From positions 1,240,001 to 1,304,000 of the forward strand of contig NZ_AFRZ01000001.1 in the NCBI RefSeq assembly GCF_000242915.1: DNA of 64,000 nt. Reading direction: 5' to 3'. The translations under genes were made by a program, and so were the position numbers. This stretch comes from Sulfurimonas gotlandica GD1. Lineage in GTDB: Bacteria > Campylobacterota > Campylobacteria > Campylobacterales > Sulfurimonadaceae. Positions within the stretch are counted from its first letter, which is position 1, and the number at the start of each line of letters is the position of its first letter. The notes under the pieces are model-generated. The model was not told where the DNA came from and searched no databases. It saw only the letters and a list, made by a program, of their open reading frames with translations. This document shows, piece by piece, positions 25,319-37,343 of this stretch.

Positions 25319-26618
25319 AGGTCAAGAAGTTTTAGAACTATTAAAAGAAGAGATAACAGAAGTACAATACAATAGATATATTAAGCAACTTATATACGAT
25401 GCTAAAAAGTCTACAAGTGACTTAGCAATTTTTTATGCACCTAATGCTCTTGTTAATAACTGGATAAAGAGTAAATATAGTGAAAAGATAGCACATCTTT
25501 TTGAAGTTAAAAGTGGTTCTAAAGTAAGTGTTAAAATAACACTAAAAAACTCAACAGATAAAAGAATAAAACTACAAAAAACTGAACAAAAACTTCAACA
25601 CTCTCTACTAAATCCATCTCATACTTTTGATAACTTTATGGTTGGTGGATCTAACCAGTTTGCATATGCCGCAGTAAAGAGTGTAAGTGAATCTCCTGGG
25701 GAAGTTTATAATCCTCTTTTTATATATGGTGGTGTTGGTTTAGGAAAAACTCACCTTATGCAATCTGCCGGAAATGTTTTCCAAAATCAGGGTAAAAGTG
25801 TTATTTATACATCAGTTGAGCAGTTTTTAAATGATTTTATTCGTCATGTAAGAAATAAAACTATGCCTTCATTTCAAGAAAAATATCGTAAATGTGATGT
25901 GTTACTTATAGATGATATACAATTTCTGAGTAATAAAGAGGGTATTCAAGAAGAATTTTTCCATACATTTGAAGCTCTAAAAGGTTCTGGAAAACAAATT
26001 ATATTAACTGCTGATAAGCACCCAAAAAAAATAGGCGGTTTAGAGAAAAGATTACAAAGTAGGTTTGAATGGGGATTAGTAGCAGATATACAACCACCTG
26101 AACTTGAAACTAAAATAGCTATTATCAAGAAAAAATGTGAAATAAATAAAGTAAAACTATCCAACGACATTATTAATTACATTGCTACTGTCATAGAGAG
26201 TAATGTTAGAGAAATAGAAGGTATTCTTTCTAAGCTTCATGCTTATTCACAACTAATGCATATTGATATAGATTTAGCTTTTACAAAAAATGTTTTAAAA
26301 GATCAACTACAAGAAAATCGTGCTAATCTTACTCTAGATGTAATTACTAATAATGTTGCCAAAGATTTAAACATCAAACCAACAGAAATCCGTTCAAAAG
26401 GCAGAAGTAAAAATCTTGTTTATGCTAGAAGAATTTCTATCTATCTATGTCGTGAACTAACTCAAAATACTATGCCTCAACTGGCTCAATATTTTGGAAT
26501 GAAAGACCACACTGCCATTAGTCATACACTTAAAAAAATAAATGAACTAATGAAAAATGATGAAGATTTTAAAGTTAAAATTGAAGAATTAACTAATAAA
26601 ATAACTTCAGTCTCTTAA
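25311..26618 (+). CDS. dnaA: Chromosomal replication initiator DnaA
   Basis: Binds DnaA boxes, opens the origin and loads helicase. GTG start at 25311, with AGGG seven bases upstream. 435 aa: N-terminal domain I (1-80), short linker, AAA+ domain with Walker A GGVGLGKTHLM and Walker B LLIDDIQFL, and C-terminal helix-turn-helix with the box-recognition signature DHTAISHTLKKI. The linker is short, usual for this class. A DnaA-box-like site covers the start codon, consistent with autoregulation. Confidence 0.98.
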   Translation: MNIGQEVLELLKEEITEVQYNRYIKQLIYDAKKSTSDLAIFYAPNALVNNWIKSKYSEKIAHLFEVKSGSKVSVKITLKNSTDKRIKLQKTEQKLQHSLLNPSHTFDNFMVGGSNQFAYAAVKSVSESPGEVYNPLFIYGGVGLGKTHLMQSAGNVFQNQGKSVIYTSVEQFLNDFIRHVRNKTMPSFQEKYRKCDVLLIDDIQFLSNKEGIQEEFFHTFEALKGSGKQIILTADKHPKKIGGLEKRLQSRFEWGLVADIQPPELETKIAIIKKKCEINKVKLSNDIINYIATVIESNVREIEGILSKLHAYSQLMHIDIDLAFTKNVLKDQLQENRANLTLDVITNNVAKDLNIKPTEIRSKGRSKNLVYARRISIYLCRELTQNTMPQLAQYFGMKDHTAISHTLKKINELMKNDEDFKVKIEELTNKITSVS

Positions 26619-26796
26619 AAGTGACACATTTAATTAAAAAAAAAGATATAATCTTAAAAGTGAATAGATGTGAAAAGAGTTGATTTGGTTCATCACATCC
26701 AAAAGACTCTTAAAATAGGAAGGAATGAGTGATATTCACATAATCACACCCTCCTACTACTACATACTAAAATATTATATAATTATAGGAATTTAT
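26619..26796. other. Candidate oriC2: dnaA-dnaN gap with DnaA-box-like sites
   Basis: The 178-base gap has ATATTCACA at 26732-26740 inside a near-palindromic GTGATATTCACATAATCAC, and a weaker reverse site (AGTGAATAG, 26659-26667). It lacks any convincing gene. Together with the cluster upstream of dnaA this gives boxes on both sides of dnaA. Confidence 0.55.
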
Positions 26797-27864
26797 ATGA
26801 AAATAATTGTTTCTAAATCAATCATAGAAAACATATTAGTTTATGCTCAACCTTTTTTAGAAAAAAAAGATACTTCACAAATAACTTCTCATGTTTATAT
26901 CAATGTGAATGATTCTAAACTAACTGTAAAAGCTACTGATTATGAAATAGGTTTTGAAGTATCTACTGACAAGGTTAGTATTATTTCTACTGGTAGTATT
27001 ACTGCAAATGGTAAAAAACTATTAGATATTATTAGAATTTTAAAAGATGGTGAAATAAATCTAGAAATAAAAAATGATATGTTACATATCTCTCAATCAC
27101 ATTCTAACTTTAAACTACCTACCTTTTCTTATAATGAGTTTCCAGAGTTTCCAAGCTATGAAGGGAAATCTCGTATTTCAATTGAATCTCACTCTCTAAT
27201 TGAATCACTTAAAAAAATTACACCTGCAATTGACACTAACAATCCAAAGTTTGAATTAAATGGTGCTCTAATAGATATTAAGCAAGATAGTATAAATTTT
27301 GCATCTACAGATACAAGAAGATTAGCAATTGTTAATATTCCAAATCAAAGTGTTAGTGAATTATCAATTATACTTCCTAAAAAAGCTATTATTGAAATTC
27401 AAAAACTTTTTTTTGATAATATAGAACTTTATTATGATGATACAAATTTAATAATTCATTCAGATCAATATACATTTTTTACAAAACTAATAAATGGAAA
27501 ATTTCCTGAATATTCTAGAATAGTTCCTAAGGAAGTTTCAAATACATTAATTTTACCAAAAGCAATAATGATTGATTCTATAAAACAAATTACTACTATA
27601 TCATCAGATGTAAAAATAACTTTTTTAAATAATTATATAACATTTGAATCTCTAAGTGATGATAATATTGAAGCAAAAACAGAGATAAGTTATAACACAG
27701 GTTTTGAAGAACCTTTTGTAATAGCAATAAATTCAAAATATCTTTTAGACTTTTTAAACAGTATAAACTCTTCTGAATTTAGCATAGGATTAAATGAAGG
27801 TAATCTACCTTTTCTTTTAGTTGATGATAACTTTAAAACAGTAGTTATGCCTATTGTAATTTAA
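26797..27864 (+). CDS. dnaN: DNA polymerase III sliding clamp
   Basis: Ring-shaped processivity clamp. ATG 26797 gives MKIIVSKSIIENIL, a standard DnaN N-terminus, and has TAGGAA upstream; an in-frame ATG at 26725 lies on the DnaA-box region and would add a non-homologous stretch. 355 aa, three clamp domains by length; TRRLAIVNIP and the C-terminal LLVDDNFKTVVMPI (the usual ending of the type VMPM) are visible. Followed by a strong terminator. Confidence 0.97.
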   Translation: MKIIVSKSIIENILVYAQPFLEKKDTSQITSHVYINVNDSKLTVKATDYEIGFEVSTDKVSIISTGSITANGKKLLDIIRILKDGEINLEIKNDMLHISQSHSNFKLPTFSYNEFPEFPSYEGKSRISIESHSLIESLKKITPAIDTNNPKFELNGALIDIKQDSINFASTDTRRLAIVNIPNQSVSELSIILPKKAIIEIQKLFFDNIELYYDDTNLIIHSDQYTFFTKLINGKFPEYSRIVPKEVSNTLILPKAIMIDSIKQITTISSDVKITFLNNYITFESLSDDNIEAKTEISYNTGFEEPFVIAINSKYLLDFLNSINSSEFSIGLNEGNLPFLLVDDNFKTVVMPIVI

Positions 27865-27882
27865 CTCTTCTTGGATATAAAA

Positions 27883-27907
27883 AATACTTCACAAAAAGTG
27901 AAGTATT
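27883..27907 (+). terminator. Terminator after dnaN
   Basis: A perfect 10-bp stem AATACTTCAC / GTGAAGTATT with an A5 loop, followed by AACCTACTTTTTT. It separates dnaN from gyrB, which therefore needs its own promoter. Confidence 0.85.
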
Positions 27908-27960
27908 AACCTACTTTTTTATAAAAATTTACCATAAAACTTTATTTTAGTAAACATTAG

Positions 27961-30322
<2,362 letters not shown>

Positions 30323-30342
30323 AATCAGGTCGGTACTTTATA

Positions 30343-31752
30343 ATGCTACTTCCACAAACAAAAGAGAGAGAGTACCGATTCAGATTAGCGTTAAGGATGG
30401 GACTTCCCATCTTTGCAATGGTCCTTATCTTAGTCTCTCATAGATTAATTACAAGTTATAAAAATTTAGATTCATCATTTTATATAGAAGTTATTCTGCT
30501 TTTAGCTTTTAGTATTTATTTTATCTTTTATATAATATATAAAAGTTTTGATATAAGAATTACAGAATCTGTAACAAAAACATTTACTAGAGAATATCTA
30601 TATAAATATTTAAAAAAAGAACTAAAAGCTAATAATGAATATACACTGCTTCTAATCAGCATTGATAACTTAAGCGACATAAATAGTCGTTATGGTATTA
30701 AAAATGGGGACAAAGTTCTAAAACAAGTTGTTTTATGGACAAGTGAATATCTTAAAAGTAAAGAGATAACTAACTTTCCGATGGGTCACATAAAGGGTGG
30801 AGATTTTGTAATTGGACTTAGGGGTTCAAAAAATGAATATTCAACTATATTAGAATTAATGTGCCTTAAAAGTGATGAGTTTACTGTAGATGATATAGAA
30901 GTTAAAATTAGCGGAGCTATTACTGATAAAACGTTTTCTGATGAACTTGATTATTTAGTGGAAAATCTTTTTGAGATTCAAGAAAGAAATAGAAATCAAA
31001 AATTACTTTTTCAAAATACTCAAGAAATTAGCCCTCAAAAACAAGAATCTTTTGTTATAAGCGCAATTAAAAACAGATCTTTTATTGTAATGACACAAGA
31101 TGTTTTTGAAGATGAAGTATGTGTTATTAAAGAATGTTTTGTAAAATTAAAAACACCAAATTCTGAAATAATTCATCAAAAAACATATATGAAGGTTTTA
31201 GACAAACTAGGGTTAATGGTTGATTTTGATTTAATGATACTAGAACAAAATATAGCTAAGTGCTGCTCAGATTCAAAGGAGATATTTGCTATGAATATCT
31301 CTCCAAGTTCACTTAGAAATCCAAGTTTTATGTTTAGGGCAAAAGAACTTTTAAATGCTAATAGTGAGATAAAAAATAGACTTATATTTTTACTTAGTGA
31401 ATCACACTATTACTCACAAGTAAGTAAGTATAATTCTACTCTAAAAGTATTACGAGATATGGGTGTTATTATTGCTATAGATAGGCTAGGAGCGATTCAT
31501 ACAAGTTTTCTATACCTAAGAGACCTTGACATAGACATGGTTAGGTATGACTCATCTTATACAAAAGAAATAAAAGATGAAAAATATAATAGTGCAATAG
31601 ATGGTTTTAATGTTATGGCACACAACAGAGGTGTTAAGACATGGATAAGAATGGTTGATTCACAAGAAATTAAAGATGAAGCTAAAGAGCTAAAAATAGA
31701 TTATATACAGGGCAATTTTATGGCTCCTGTTGAAAAAAAATATGAAAACTAA
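30343..31752 (+). CDS. Membrane protein with degenerate GGDEF and EAL domains
   Basis: The 469-aa product has two transmembrane helices (about 15-32 and 43-66), then a GGDEF-like domain (about 75-215) in which the signature reads GGDFV instead of GGDEF, and an EAL-like domain (about 235-466). The EAL motif itself is missing, and the DDFG of active enzymes is DRLG (IAIDRLGAIHTSFLYLRDLDIDMVRYD). Both domains therefore look non-catalytic; it may be a receptor or scaffold for cyclic-di-GMP signalling. It sits 27 bases after gyrB and 15 before queF, so it probably shares their transcript. Confidence 0.8.
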   Translation: MLLPQTKEREYRFRLALRMGLPIFAMVLILVSHRLITSYKNLDSSFYIEVILLLAFSIYFIFYIIYKSFDIRITESVTKTFTREYLYKYLKKELKANNEYTLLLISIDNLSDINSRYGIKNGDKVLKQVVLWTSEYLKSKEITNFPMGHIKGGDFVIGLRGSKNEYSTILELMCLKSDEFTVDDIEVKISGAITDKTFSDELDYLVENLFEIQERNRNQKLLFQNTQEISPQKQESFVISAIKNRSFIVMTQDVFEDEVCVIKECFVKLKTPNSEIIHQKTYMKVLDKLGLMVDFDLMILEQNIAKCCSDSKEIFAMNISPSSLRNPSFMFRAKELLNANSEIKNRLIFLLSESHYYSQVSKYNSTLKVLRDMGVIIAIDRLGAIHTSFLYLRDLDIDMVRYDSSYTKEIKDEKYNSAIDGFNVMAHNRGVKTWIRMVDSQEIKDEAKELKIDYIQGNFMAPVEKKYEN

Positions 31753-31767
31753 GATAAGGAAAATAGT

Positions 31768-32145
31768 ATGAAATACGGTGAAAAAATAGTTAATGAATTT
31801 GATATAGAAAAAGATTTAGAGATATGGCCAAATCAACATAAGAGAAATTATCTTATAAAAATGACTCTTCCGGAATTCTCTTGCCTTTGTCCTAGAAGTG
31901 GATATCCTGACTACGCTACCATATATCTTGAGTATACGCCAGATGAGTGGGTAGTTGAACTAAAAGCAATGAAGTTATATATCAATTCATTCAGAGACAA
32001 GCATGTATCACATGAAAATAGTGCAAATGAGATATATGAAACACTGGAAAATAAAATAAAACCTAAATATATGAAGATAGTTGCCGATTATAACCCACGT
32101 GGAAATGTTCACACAGTTATCGAAATAGATAGCTCAAAATTATAG
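31768..32145 (+). CDS. queF: NADPH-dependent 7-cyano-7-deazaguanine reductase
   Basis: Reduces preQ0 to preQ1 in queuosine synthesis. 125 aa, the single-domain type. The nucleophilic cysteine lies in EFSCLCPRSGYPDYA, followed by VELKAMKLYINSFRD, the E/H region RDKHVSHENSANEI, and DYNPRGNVHTVIEID. Ribosome site AAGGAAA. Within the gyrB run. Confidence 0.96.
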   Translation: MKYGEKIVNEFDIEKDLEIWPNQHKRNYLIKMTLPEFSCLCPRSGYPDYATIYLEYTPDEWVVELKAMKLYINSFRDKHVSHENSANEIYETLENKIKPKYMKIVADYNPRGNVHTVIEIDSSKL

Positions 32146-32184
32146 GAGTGTAGTTCCTCCTTTCATCTTAGAAAGAAGATAAAG

Positions 32185-32658
32185 ATGTTTTCAAAAATAC
32201 TTGGTAAGATGAAAAGTTTTTCATCTGATAAAAATCAAGAACACAGAGATTTAGTTGAAAAAATTTCAAAAATGAATCTAACAGATATGAGAGCATATAT
32301 AAATAATAGAGTGCCCGATTTACAAGTAAATGAAGATGGTCTAATAGTAATTTTAAATAAACTACTTGAAGTGGATGAAAAAACATCTAAAAGGTATATT
32401 GAAATTGATGATATGGATAGTAAAATCAAAAATGGTTTTGATCTGGTTCTGAGCATTTTAACAAATAAAAAAGTTACTGTTAGCAGTATTGAGTTAGTGA
32501 ATGAATTTTTAGAAAAATCAAGAGATATTATTCAAAAGTATGACACAGAAAATAAGCAGATTTACTGTTCAAAATTTAAAGATTCTATATCATTAGCAGT
32601 TAGAAATATGAATGCAAAGAGTGAATTTAAAAATAAATTAAATGTTATTGGTGGTTAA
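32185..32658 (+). CDS. Hypothetical helical protein, 157 aa
   Basis: The product begins MFSKILGKMKSFSSDKNQEH and is soluble, charged and mostly helical, with one clearer block (LTDMRAYINNRVPDLQVNEDGLIVILNKLL) followed by Lys/Glu-rich helices. No signal, membrane segment or recognised motif; one Cys. It is the last gene of the gyrB run, with AGAAAGAAG upstream. Its last 14 bases overlap the convergent cca gene. Family unknown. Confidence 0.75.
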   Translation: MFSKILGKMKSFSSDKNQEHRDLVEKISKMNLTDMRAYINNRVPDLQVNEDGLIVILNKLLEVDEKTSKRYIEIDDMDSKIKNGFDLVLSILTNKKVTVSSIELVNEFLEKSRDIIQKYDTENKQIYCSKFKDSISLAVRNMNAKSEFKNKLNVIGG

Positions 32659-33895
32659 GTAAATAACTTCTTAACCATGTTATAGCATCTTTATGAGAGC
32701 TAAATTTACCATGCATCTGAGCTTCATAAGCATCTTCTAGTATATCTGAGAAATCACAAGAAGGTTTCATTCCAGATGTTATCAGATCTCTTCCGCGTAA
32801 AAAAGCTGGCATTTGTTTATTTAAAATATTTAACTCTTTTGCCCTTTTTTTTATATTATTACCTAGCCCATATAAAGACTCAGACAAAATAATAATTTCT
32901 TCAATATTTACTTTAGTTGAGAGTTTAAAAAGGTCATAGTCATTAAAACTATTTAAGCAGAATGATTTAATTGCATTTAGATTTTCTACTAGTACTAATA
33001 CTCGATTTAGTATCTCTTTATCGTTTGATAACTTAGATATAAAATCTTGTATTTGGAAAGAGTTAAAGTCATAACACAGAGATGCTAACATCAAAATTTC
33101 GTTTGTTTTATCGTTAGTAGTTTTAAGCTGCACGATTTTATCAAGTGCATGCATAGAACAATACCAAGTTTGTTTTTCTCTTAATGCTAAAGAAGGAAAA
33201 TATTTTAAAGCACCTAACTCTTTTAATAGTTCAAAACCTAAAGACGGCTTAGTAGATTTTAGTAAATTTTTTTTGATTTCATCGTAAATTCTCTCTTTTG
33301 CCAGTTCACAGAGTGAATTTTGCTTTATCATAGTTTTTGAGAGTAAAAATAGTTCTTTATCCATTTTTAAATTGAACCTAGAGCAAAATTGTACAGCTCT
33401 TAAAACTCTTAATGGGTCTTCAATAAAGGTCTCTGTATCTACCATTTTAAGGGTTTTATCATTTAAATCATTTATTCCATTAAAAGGATCAAGTATGGTT
33501 TTATTTACTACATCATATCCGATGGCATTAATAGTAAAGTCTCTTCTTCTAGTTGCCGTAATAAAATCTAGATCTTTTTCAATTTTTACATCAAAGCCTG
33601 AGTGTCCAGATGATATTTTTGAGTCGATTCTTGGTAGAGTAAAGTCTAAAACAAAGTTGTCAATTTTTAGCTTACACACACCAAAACTTTTCCCAACTTT
33701 GTTGATACTACCAAACTCTTTTAAAATATTTTCTAATTTTTCAAAAGATGAGACATTATAAACTTCAATATCTATATCATCTGAGTCAATATTTAGTAAA
33801 AAGTCTCTGATAAATCCACCAATGATGATTGCTCTAGCACCATTATTTTCTAGTTTTTCAAAGATTTTATTCAAAAAATTTGGATACTCAATCAT
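32645..33895 (-). CDS. cca: CCA-adding enzyme / tRNA nucleotidyltransferase family
   Basis: Class II nucleotidyltransferase that builds or repairs the tRNA 3' CCA end. 416 aa: the head domain has GGFIRDFLL and the metal-binding DDIDIEVY (about residues 37-44), then RRRDFTINAIGYD and DPLRVLRAVQFCSRF in the neck. C-terminal part is helical and carries no clear HD-phosphohydrolase motif. Poly(A) polymerase activity cannot be excluded from sequence, but a single such gene would normally be the CCA enzyme. Ribosome site is weak. Confidence 0.88.
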   Translation of the reverse strand: MIEYPNFLNKIFEKLENNGARAIIIGGFIRDFLLNIDSDDIDIEVYNVSSFEKLENILKEFGSINKVGKSFGVCKLKIDNFVLDFTLPRIDSKISSGHSGFDVKIEKDLDFITATRRRDFTINAIGYDVVNKTILDPFNGINDLNDKTLKMVDTETFIEDPLRVLRAVQFCSRFNLKMDKELFLLSKTMIKQNSLCELAKERIYDEIKKNLLKSTKPSLGFELLKELGALKYFPSLALREKQTWYCSMHALDKIVQLKTTNDKTNEILMLASLCYDFNSFQIQDFISKLSNDKEILNRVLVLVENLNAIKSFCLNSFNDYDLFKLSTKVNIEEIIILSESLYGLGNNIKKRAKELNILNKQMPAFLRGRDLITSGMKPSCDFSDILEDAYEAQMHGKFSSHKDAITWLRSYLLNHQ

Positions 33896-34070
33896 TTTTT
33901 ACTCAATTATTTGATTTATGCTATTAATATGATATAAGCATATTTTAGTTTTTGTTTGGTTTATAGAATATAATGAACTTATTATATCAATTTATTTGGG
34001 CATATTTACAATAGTAATATTGGATATCTAAAAGTATATTAATAGATTTTGCAAGATATAACATTAATTT

Positions 34071-34157
34071 TGGTATAATCGCGAAAATTTTCCACATAAA
34101 AGGAAGTATTAATTACTTCCTTATAAATTTTGGAAAGTATCAATGGAGAAATACTAA
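34071..34157 (+). promoter_or_regulatory. typA promoter and hairpin leader
   Basis: TGGTATAAT (34071-34079) is a perfect extended -10 box. The predicted 5' leader of about 70 bases contains a 9-bp perfect stem AAGGAAGTA / TACTTCCTT with a TTAAT loop (34100-34122). The stem includes an AGGAAG Shine-Dalgarno-like sequence, while the real ribosome site GGAGAAA is 10 bases before the ATG. Confidence 0.6.
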
Positions 34158-35960
34158 ATGCAAAAGATTAGAAATATTGCAGTAATTGCACACGTTGACC
34201 ACGGTAAAACTACACTGGTTGATGGACTACTAGAACAGTCAGGAACATATGGAGCTCATGAAGCACATGCAGAAAGAGCAATGGACAGCAATGATTTAGA
34301 AAAAGAGCGTGGTATCACGATCCTTTCTAAAAATACGGCTATTCGTTATAAAGATTACAAAATTAACATTATTGACACTCCGGGTCACGCTGACTTCGGT
34401 GGAGAAGTTGAACGTGTTCTTAAAATGGTAGATGGTGTTTTAGTTCTTGTTGATGCTTATGAAGGTGTTATGCCACAAACAAAGTTTGTTGTTAAGAAGA
34501 TGTTAGCGTTAGGTAAAAAACCTATTGTTGTTATCAATAAGATTGATAAACCTTCAGCTGATCCAGAGCGTGTTGTTGATGAGATGTTTGACCTTTTTGC
34601 TGCAATGGGTGCAACTGATGACCAGCAAGATTTCCCAATTATTTATGCTGCTGCTCGTGATGGTATGGCTAAAATGGATATGAGTGATCCTGATGGAGAC
34701 TTCACATGTATTTTTGATGCTATCCTAGAACATGTTCCTGAGCCAGAAGGTGATAGAGAAAACCATACTCAAGCACAGGTATTTACACTAGATTATGATA
34801 ACTATGTTGGTAAAATCGGTATTTCTCGTATTTTCAACGGTGTTGTAAGAAAAGGTGACAATATTATGCTTGCAAAAGCTGATGGCGAATTTACAAAAGG
34901 TAAAATTACTAAACTTATTGGTTTCCATGGTCTTAACCGTATGGAAATTCAAGAAGCTGAAGCTGGTGATATTGTTGCGTTTGCAGGAATTGAAACTGTT
35001 GATGTCGGAGATACTATTTGTGATCCAGCTAACCCAATGCCACTTGATCCGATGCACATCGAAGAGCCAACTTTAACAGTTGTTTTTGCAGTAAATGATT
35101 CTCCTCTTGCTGGTCAAGAAGGAAAACACGTTACTTCTAACAAACTAAAAGAGCGTTTAGAATTTGAGATGAATACAAACGTTGCAATGAGACTTGAAGT
35201 TGTTGGTGAAGGTAAATTTAAAGTTTCTGGTCGTGGTGAGCTTCAAATTACAGTTCTTGCTGAAAATATGCGTCGTGAAAATTTTGAGTTTAGTATATCT
35301 CGTCCAGAAGTTATCGTTAAAGAGATCGAAGGCGTTAAATGTGAGCCATTTGAGCATCTAGTTATCGATGTTCCTGAAGAATTATCTGGTAGTGTTATTG
35401 AGCGTCTTGGTAAGAGAAAAGCTGAGATGAAATCAATGCTTCCAATGGGTCAAGGTTTCCAAAGAATAGAGTTTGAAATTCCTGCTCGTGCACTTATCGG
35501 TTTCCGTGGACAATTCTTGACAGATACTAAGGGTGAAGGTATTATGAATCACTCTTTCTTAGAGTTCCGTCCATATTCTGGTACGGTTGAGTCAAGAAGC
35601 TATGGTGCTTTAATCTCTATGACTCCAGGTTCTACTTTAGCATTCTCACTATTTGGTATTCAGGATCGTGGTGTTCTTTTTATCGGTGTTCAAACTGAAG
35701 TTTACGAAGGTATGATTATCGGTGAGCATTCACGTTCAAATGATTTAGTTGTTAACCCGATTAAGGGTAAGGCTCAATCAAATGTACGTAGTTCAGGTGC
35801 TGATGAAGCTATTAAACTTATCCCGCCTCGTGACATGTCTTTAGAACGTGCTCTAGAGTGGATTGAAGATGATGAGCTTCTTGAAGTAACTCCTAAATCA
35901 GTTCGTATTCGTAAAAGATTCTTAACTGAAGCAGAGAGAAAAAGACACTCTAGAAAATAG
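34158..35960 (+). CDS. typA: Translational GTPase TypA/BipA
   Basis: Ribosome-associated GTPase that helps large-subunit assembly and growth in cold or stress. 600 aa, normal. G1 [15 protein letters not shown] (residues about 10-24), [11 protein letters not shown] (switch I), [12 protein letters not shown] (G3), NKIDKPSA (G4); domain III/V motifs and the BipA-specific C-terminal [18 protein letters not shown] and [10 protein letters not shown] follow. Single-gene unit with its own promoter and a good terminator. Confidence 0.97.
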   Translation: MQKIRNIAVIAHVDHGKTTLVDGLLEQSGTYGAHEAHAERAMDSNDLEKERGITILSKNTAIRYKDYKINIIDTPGHADFGGEVERVLKMVDGVLVLVDAYEGVMPQTKFVVKKMLALGKKPIVVINKIDKPSADPERVVDEMFDLFAAMGATDDQQDFPIIYAAARDGMAKMDMSDPDGDFTCIFDAILEHVPEPEGDRENHTQAQVFTLDYDNYVGKIGISRIFNGVVRKGDNIMLAKADGEFTKGKITKLIGFHGLNRMEIQEAEAGDIVAFAGIETVDVGDTICDPANPMPLDPMHIEEPTLTVVFAVNDSPLAGQEGKHVTSNKLKERLEFEMNTNVAMRLEVVGEGKFKVSGRGELQITVLAENMRRENFEFSISRPEVIVKEIEGVKCEPFEHLVIDVPEELSGSVIERLGKRKAEMKSMLPMGQGFQRIEFEIPARALIGFRGQFLTDTKGEGIMNHSFLEFRPYSGTVESRSYGALISMTPGSTLAFSLFGIQDRGVLFIGVQTEVYEGMIIGEHSRSNDLVVNPIKGKAQSNVRSSGADEAIKLIPPRDMSLERALEWIEDDELLEVTPKSVRIRKRFLTEAERKRHSRK

Positions 35961-35970
35961 AGTATCTAAC

Positions 35971-35996
35971 TTCCATATGCTTCTTAGCATATGGAA
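35971..35996 (+). terminator. Terminator between typA and the convergent chemoreceptor
   Basis: A perfect 10-bp stem TTCCATATGC / GCATATGGAA with a six-base loop, 10 bases after the typA stop and ten before the end of the minus-strand gene. It can serve both. Confidence 0.75.
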
Positions 35997-36005
35997 TCAT
36001 ATAGT

Positions 36006-37100
36006 TTAGTCTTTATCATGAAGTATTTTATCTAAGATATTAAATACTTCATCACTTCCTTTTTCCATCTCTTTAAATGCCTCTGTAAGAGCATCTAAAT
36101 CAACATTTTTTTCAACAATGAGATCAAAAACTTTGTGTGTACCATTATGTACTGTTGCATGTGGAGTCTCTAGTTTAGAATATGATGGAGTTTGTGCAAA
36201 CATCTCATGACCTTCACCTTCATAGTACCATTTACCCAAACGACAGTTATGGTGATCAACAAACTTAAATTTCTCTTCCTTTGTAGCTGCAGAGTAGTAA
36301 GTATTTGTTTTCCACAGAATATGGTCTAGTTTTGCTAGAGACATAAAGATACGATCTGTTGTAAAGCCAATTGTTTTAAATGATACCTTCATCTGCTGTG
36401 CGTCATCTTCAAGGCAAGAGTTTAGCTCAGTTATTAGTTCATTTGAGCCACTTATACCTGTCTGAATCTCTGTAAACTGCTCTGACATGCTGTCAACATC
36501 TTGTTTCATGCTCTGAAGTGATATATTAATCTCACTAACCGCTTTATCTGTTCTGTCTGCAAGTTTTCTAACTTCATCAGCAACAACAGCAAATCCACGA
36601 CCATGCTCACCTGCGCGAGCAGCTTCAATAGCGGCATTCAGTGCAAGAAGGTTTGTCTGATCTGAAATATCTTTGATAAGGGCTAGAATAGTTGTAATAT
36701 CATTTGTTCTCTCTGCTAATCCATGAACTGTATGCATAGAGTTGTCAGATAGCTCATTCAGTCTATCCAGTGTTGCTACAACATTATTTGTTTTTTCACT
36801 TATATTAGAAATACTTTCAACTAAATTATCAGTATTACTAAGTGATTTTTTAGAAGCACTTACTGATTCAGCCATATTTCCCTGAATATCCATGAGATTT
36901 AATCTTAGATGCTCGTTTTGCATCTCCATTAAGCTGTCTGCCGTACTTCTTGCAGATTGTTGGCTCTTGAAATGTAGCTCACTTTCTAGTTCTTTTATGC
37001 GATGATGAAGAGCAGTATTATCGTTTTGCAGTGATTCATTAGCCTCTTTTAAGTTGTTAAAATCAGATAATGGTACACCAGAGTTTGAAAATAATCCCAT
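36006..37100 (-). CDS. Soluble methyl-accepting chemotaxis protein with C-terminal CZB domain
   Basis: The 364-aa protein has no transmembrane segment, so it is a cytoplasmic chemoreceptor. An N-terminal coiled coil (about 10-50) precedes the signalling hairpin, whose highly conserved tip includes [20 protein letters not shown] and [18 protein letters not shown]. Residues about 255-364 form a CZB zinc domain with the expected pattern: His in KLDHILWK, Cys in [14 protein letters not shown] and two His in [13 protein letters not shown]. TlpD of Helicobacter, a redox-taxis receptor, has this same architecture. A role in energy or oxidant taxis is inferred. Ribosome site AAGGAAT. Confidence 0.93.
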   Translation of the reverse strand: MGLFSNSGVPLSDFNNLKEANESLQNDNTALHHRIKELESELHFKSQQSARSTADSLMEMQNEHLRLNLMDIQGNMAESVSASKKSLSNTDNLVESISNISEKTNNVVATLDRLNELSDNSMHTVHGLAERTNDITTILALIKDISDQTNLLALNAAIEAARAGEHGRGFAVVADEVRKLADRTDKAVSEINISLQSMKQDVDSMSEQFTEIQTGISGSNELITELNSCLEDDAQQMKVSFKTIGFTTDRIFMSLAKLDHILWKTNTYYSAATKEEKFKFVDHHNCRLGKWYYEGEGHEMFAQTPSYSKLETPHATVHNGTHKVFDLIVEKNVDLDALTEAFKEMEKGSDEVFNILDKILHDKD

Positions 37101-37343
37101 GGAAATTCCTTTTTTGTGAGTATCTTATAATAAAATAAATATTCTTTATCAACGATTCTATCTAACATGTGATAAAAGAAATATTAAATAACTATAAGTA
37201 TAATTTATATAATTTATTTTTTGTGTGATTTTAGAAGAACATTATAAATACATTTAATATGATGAAAATTATCAAACATGAATCTATATGTATGTTTATT
37301 TGGTCTAACAAATACAATTTATTTTTTATAAGTGAGTCTGTAA

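Noticed and set aside
26725-26796. Upstream ATG as the dnaN start
   Set aside because: It would encode a non-homologous stretch over the DnaA-box region; the later ATG has a ribosome site and the standard N-terminus.
31996-32011. Third parS-like site (TGTATCACATGAAAAT)
   Set aside because: Three mismatches to the 16-mer shared by the other two sites and no dyad symmetry, inside queF.
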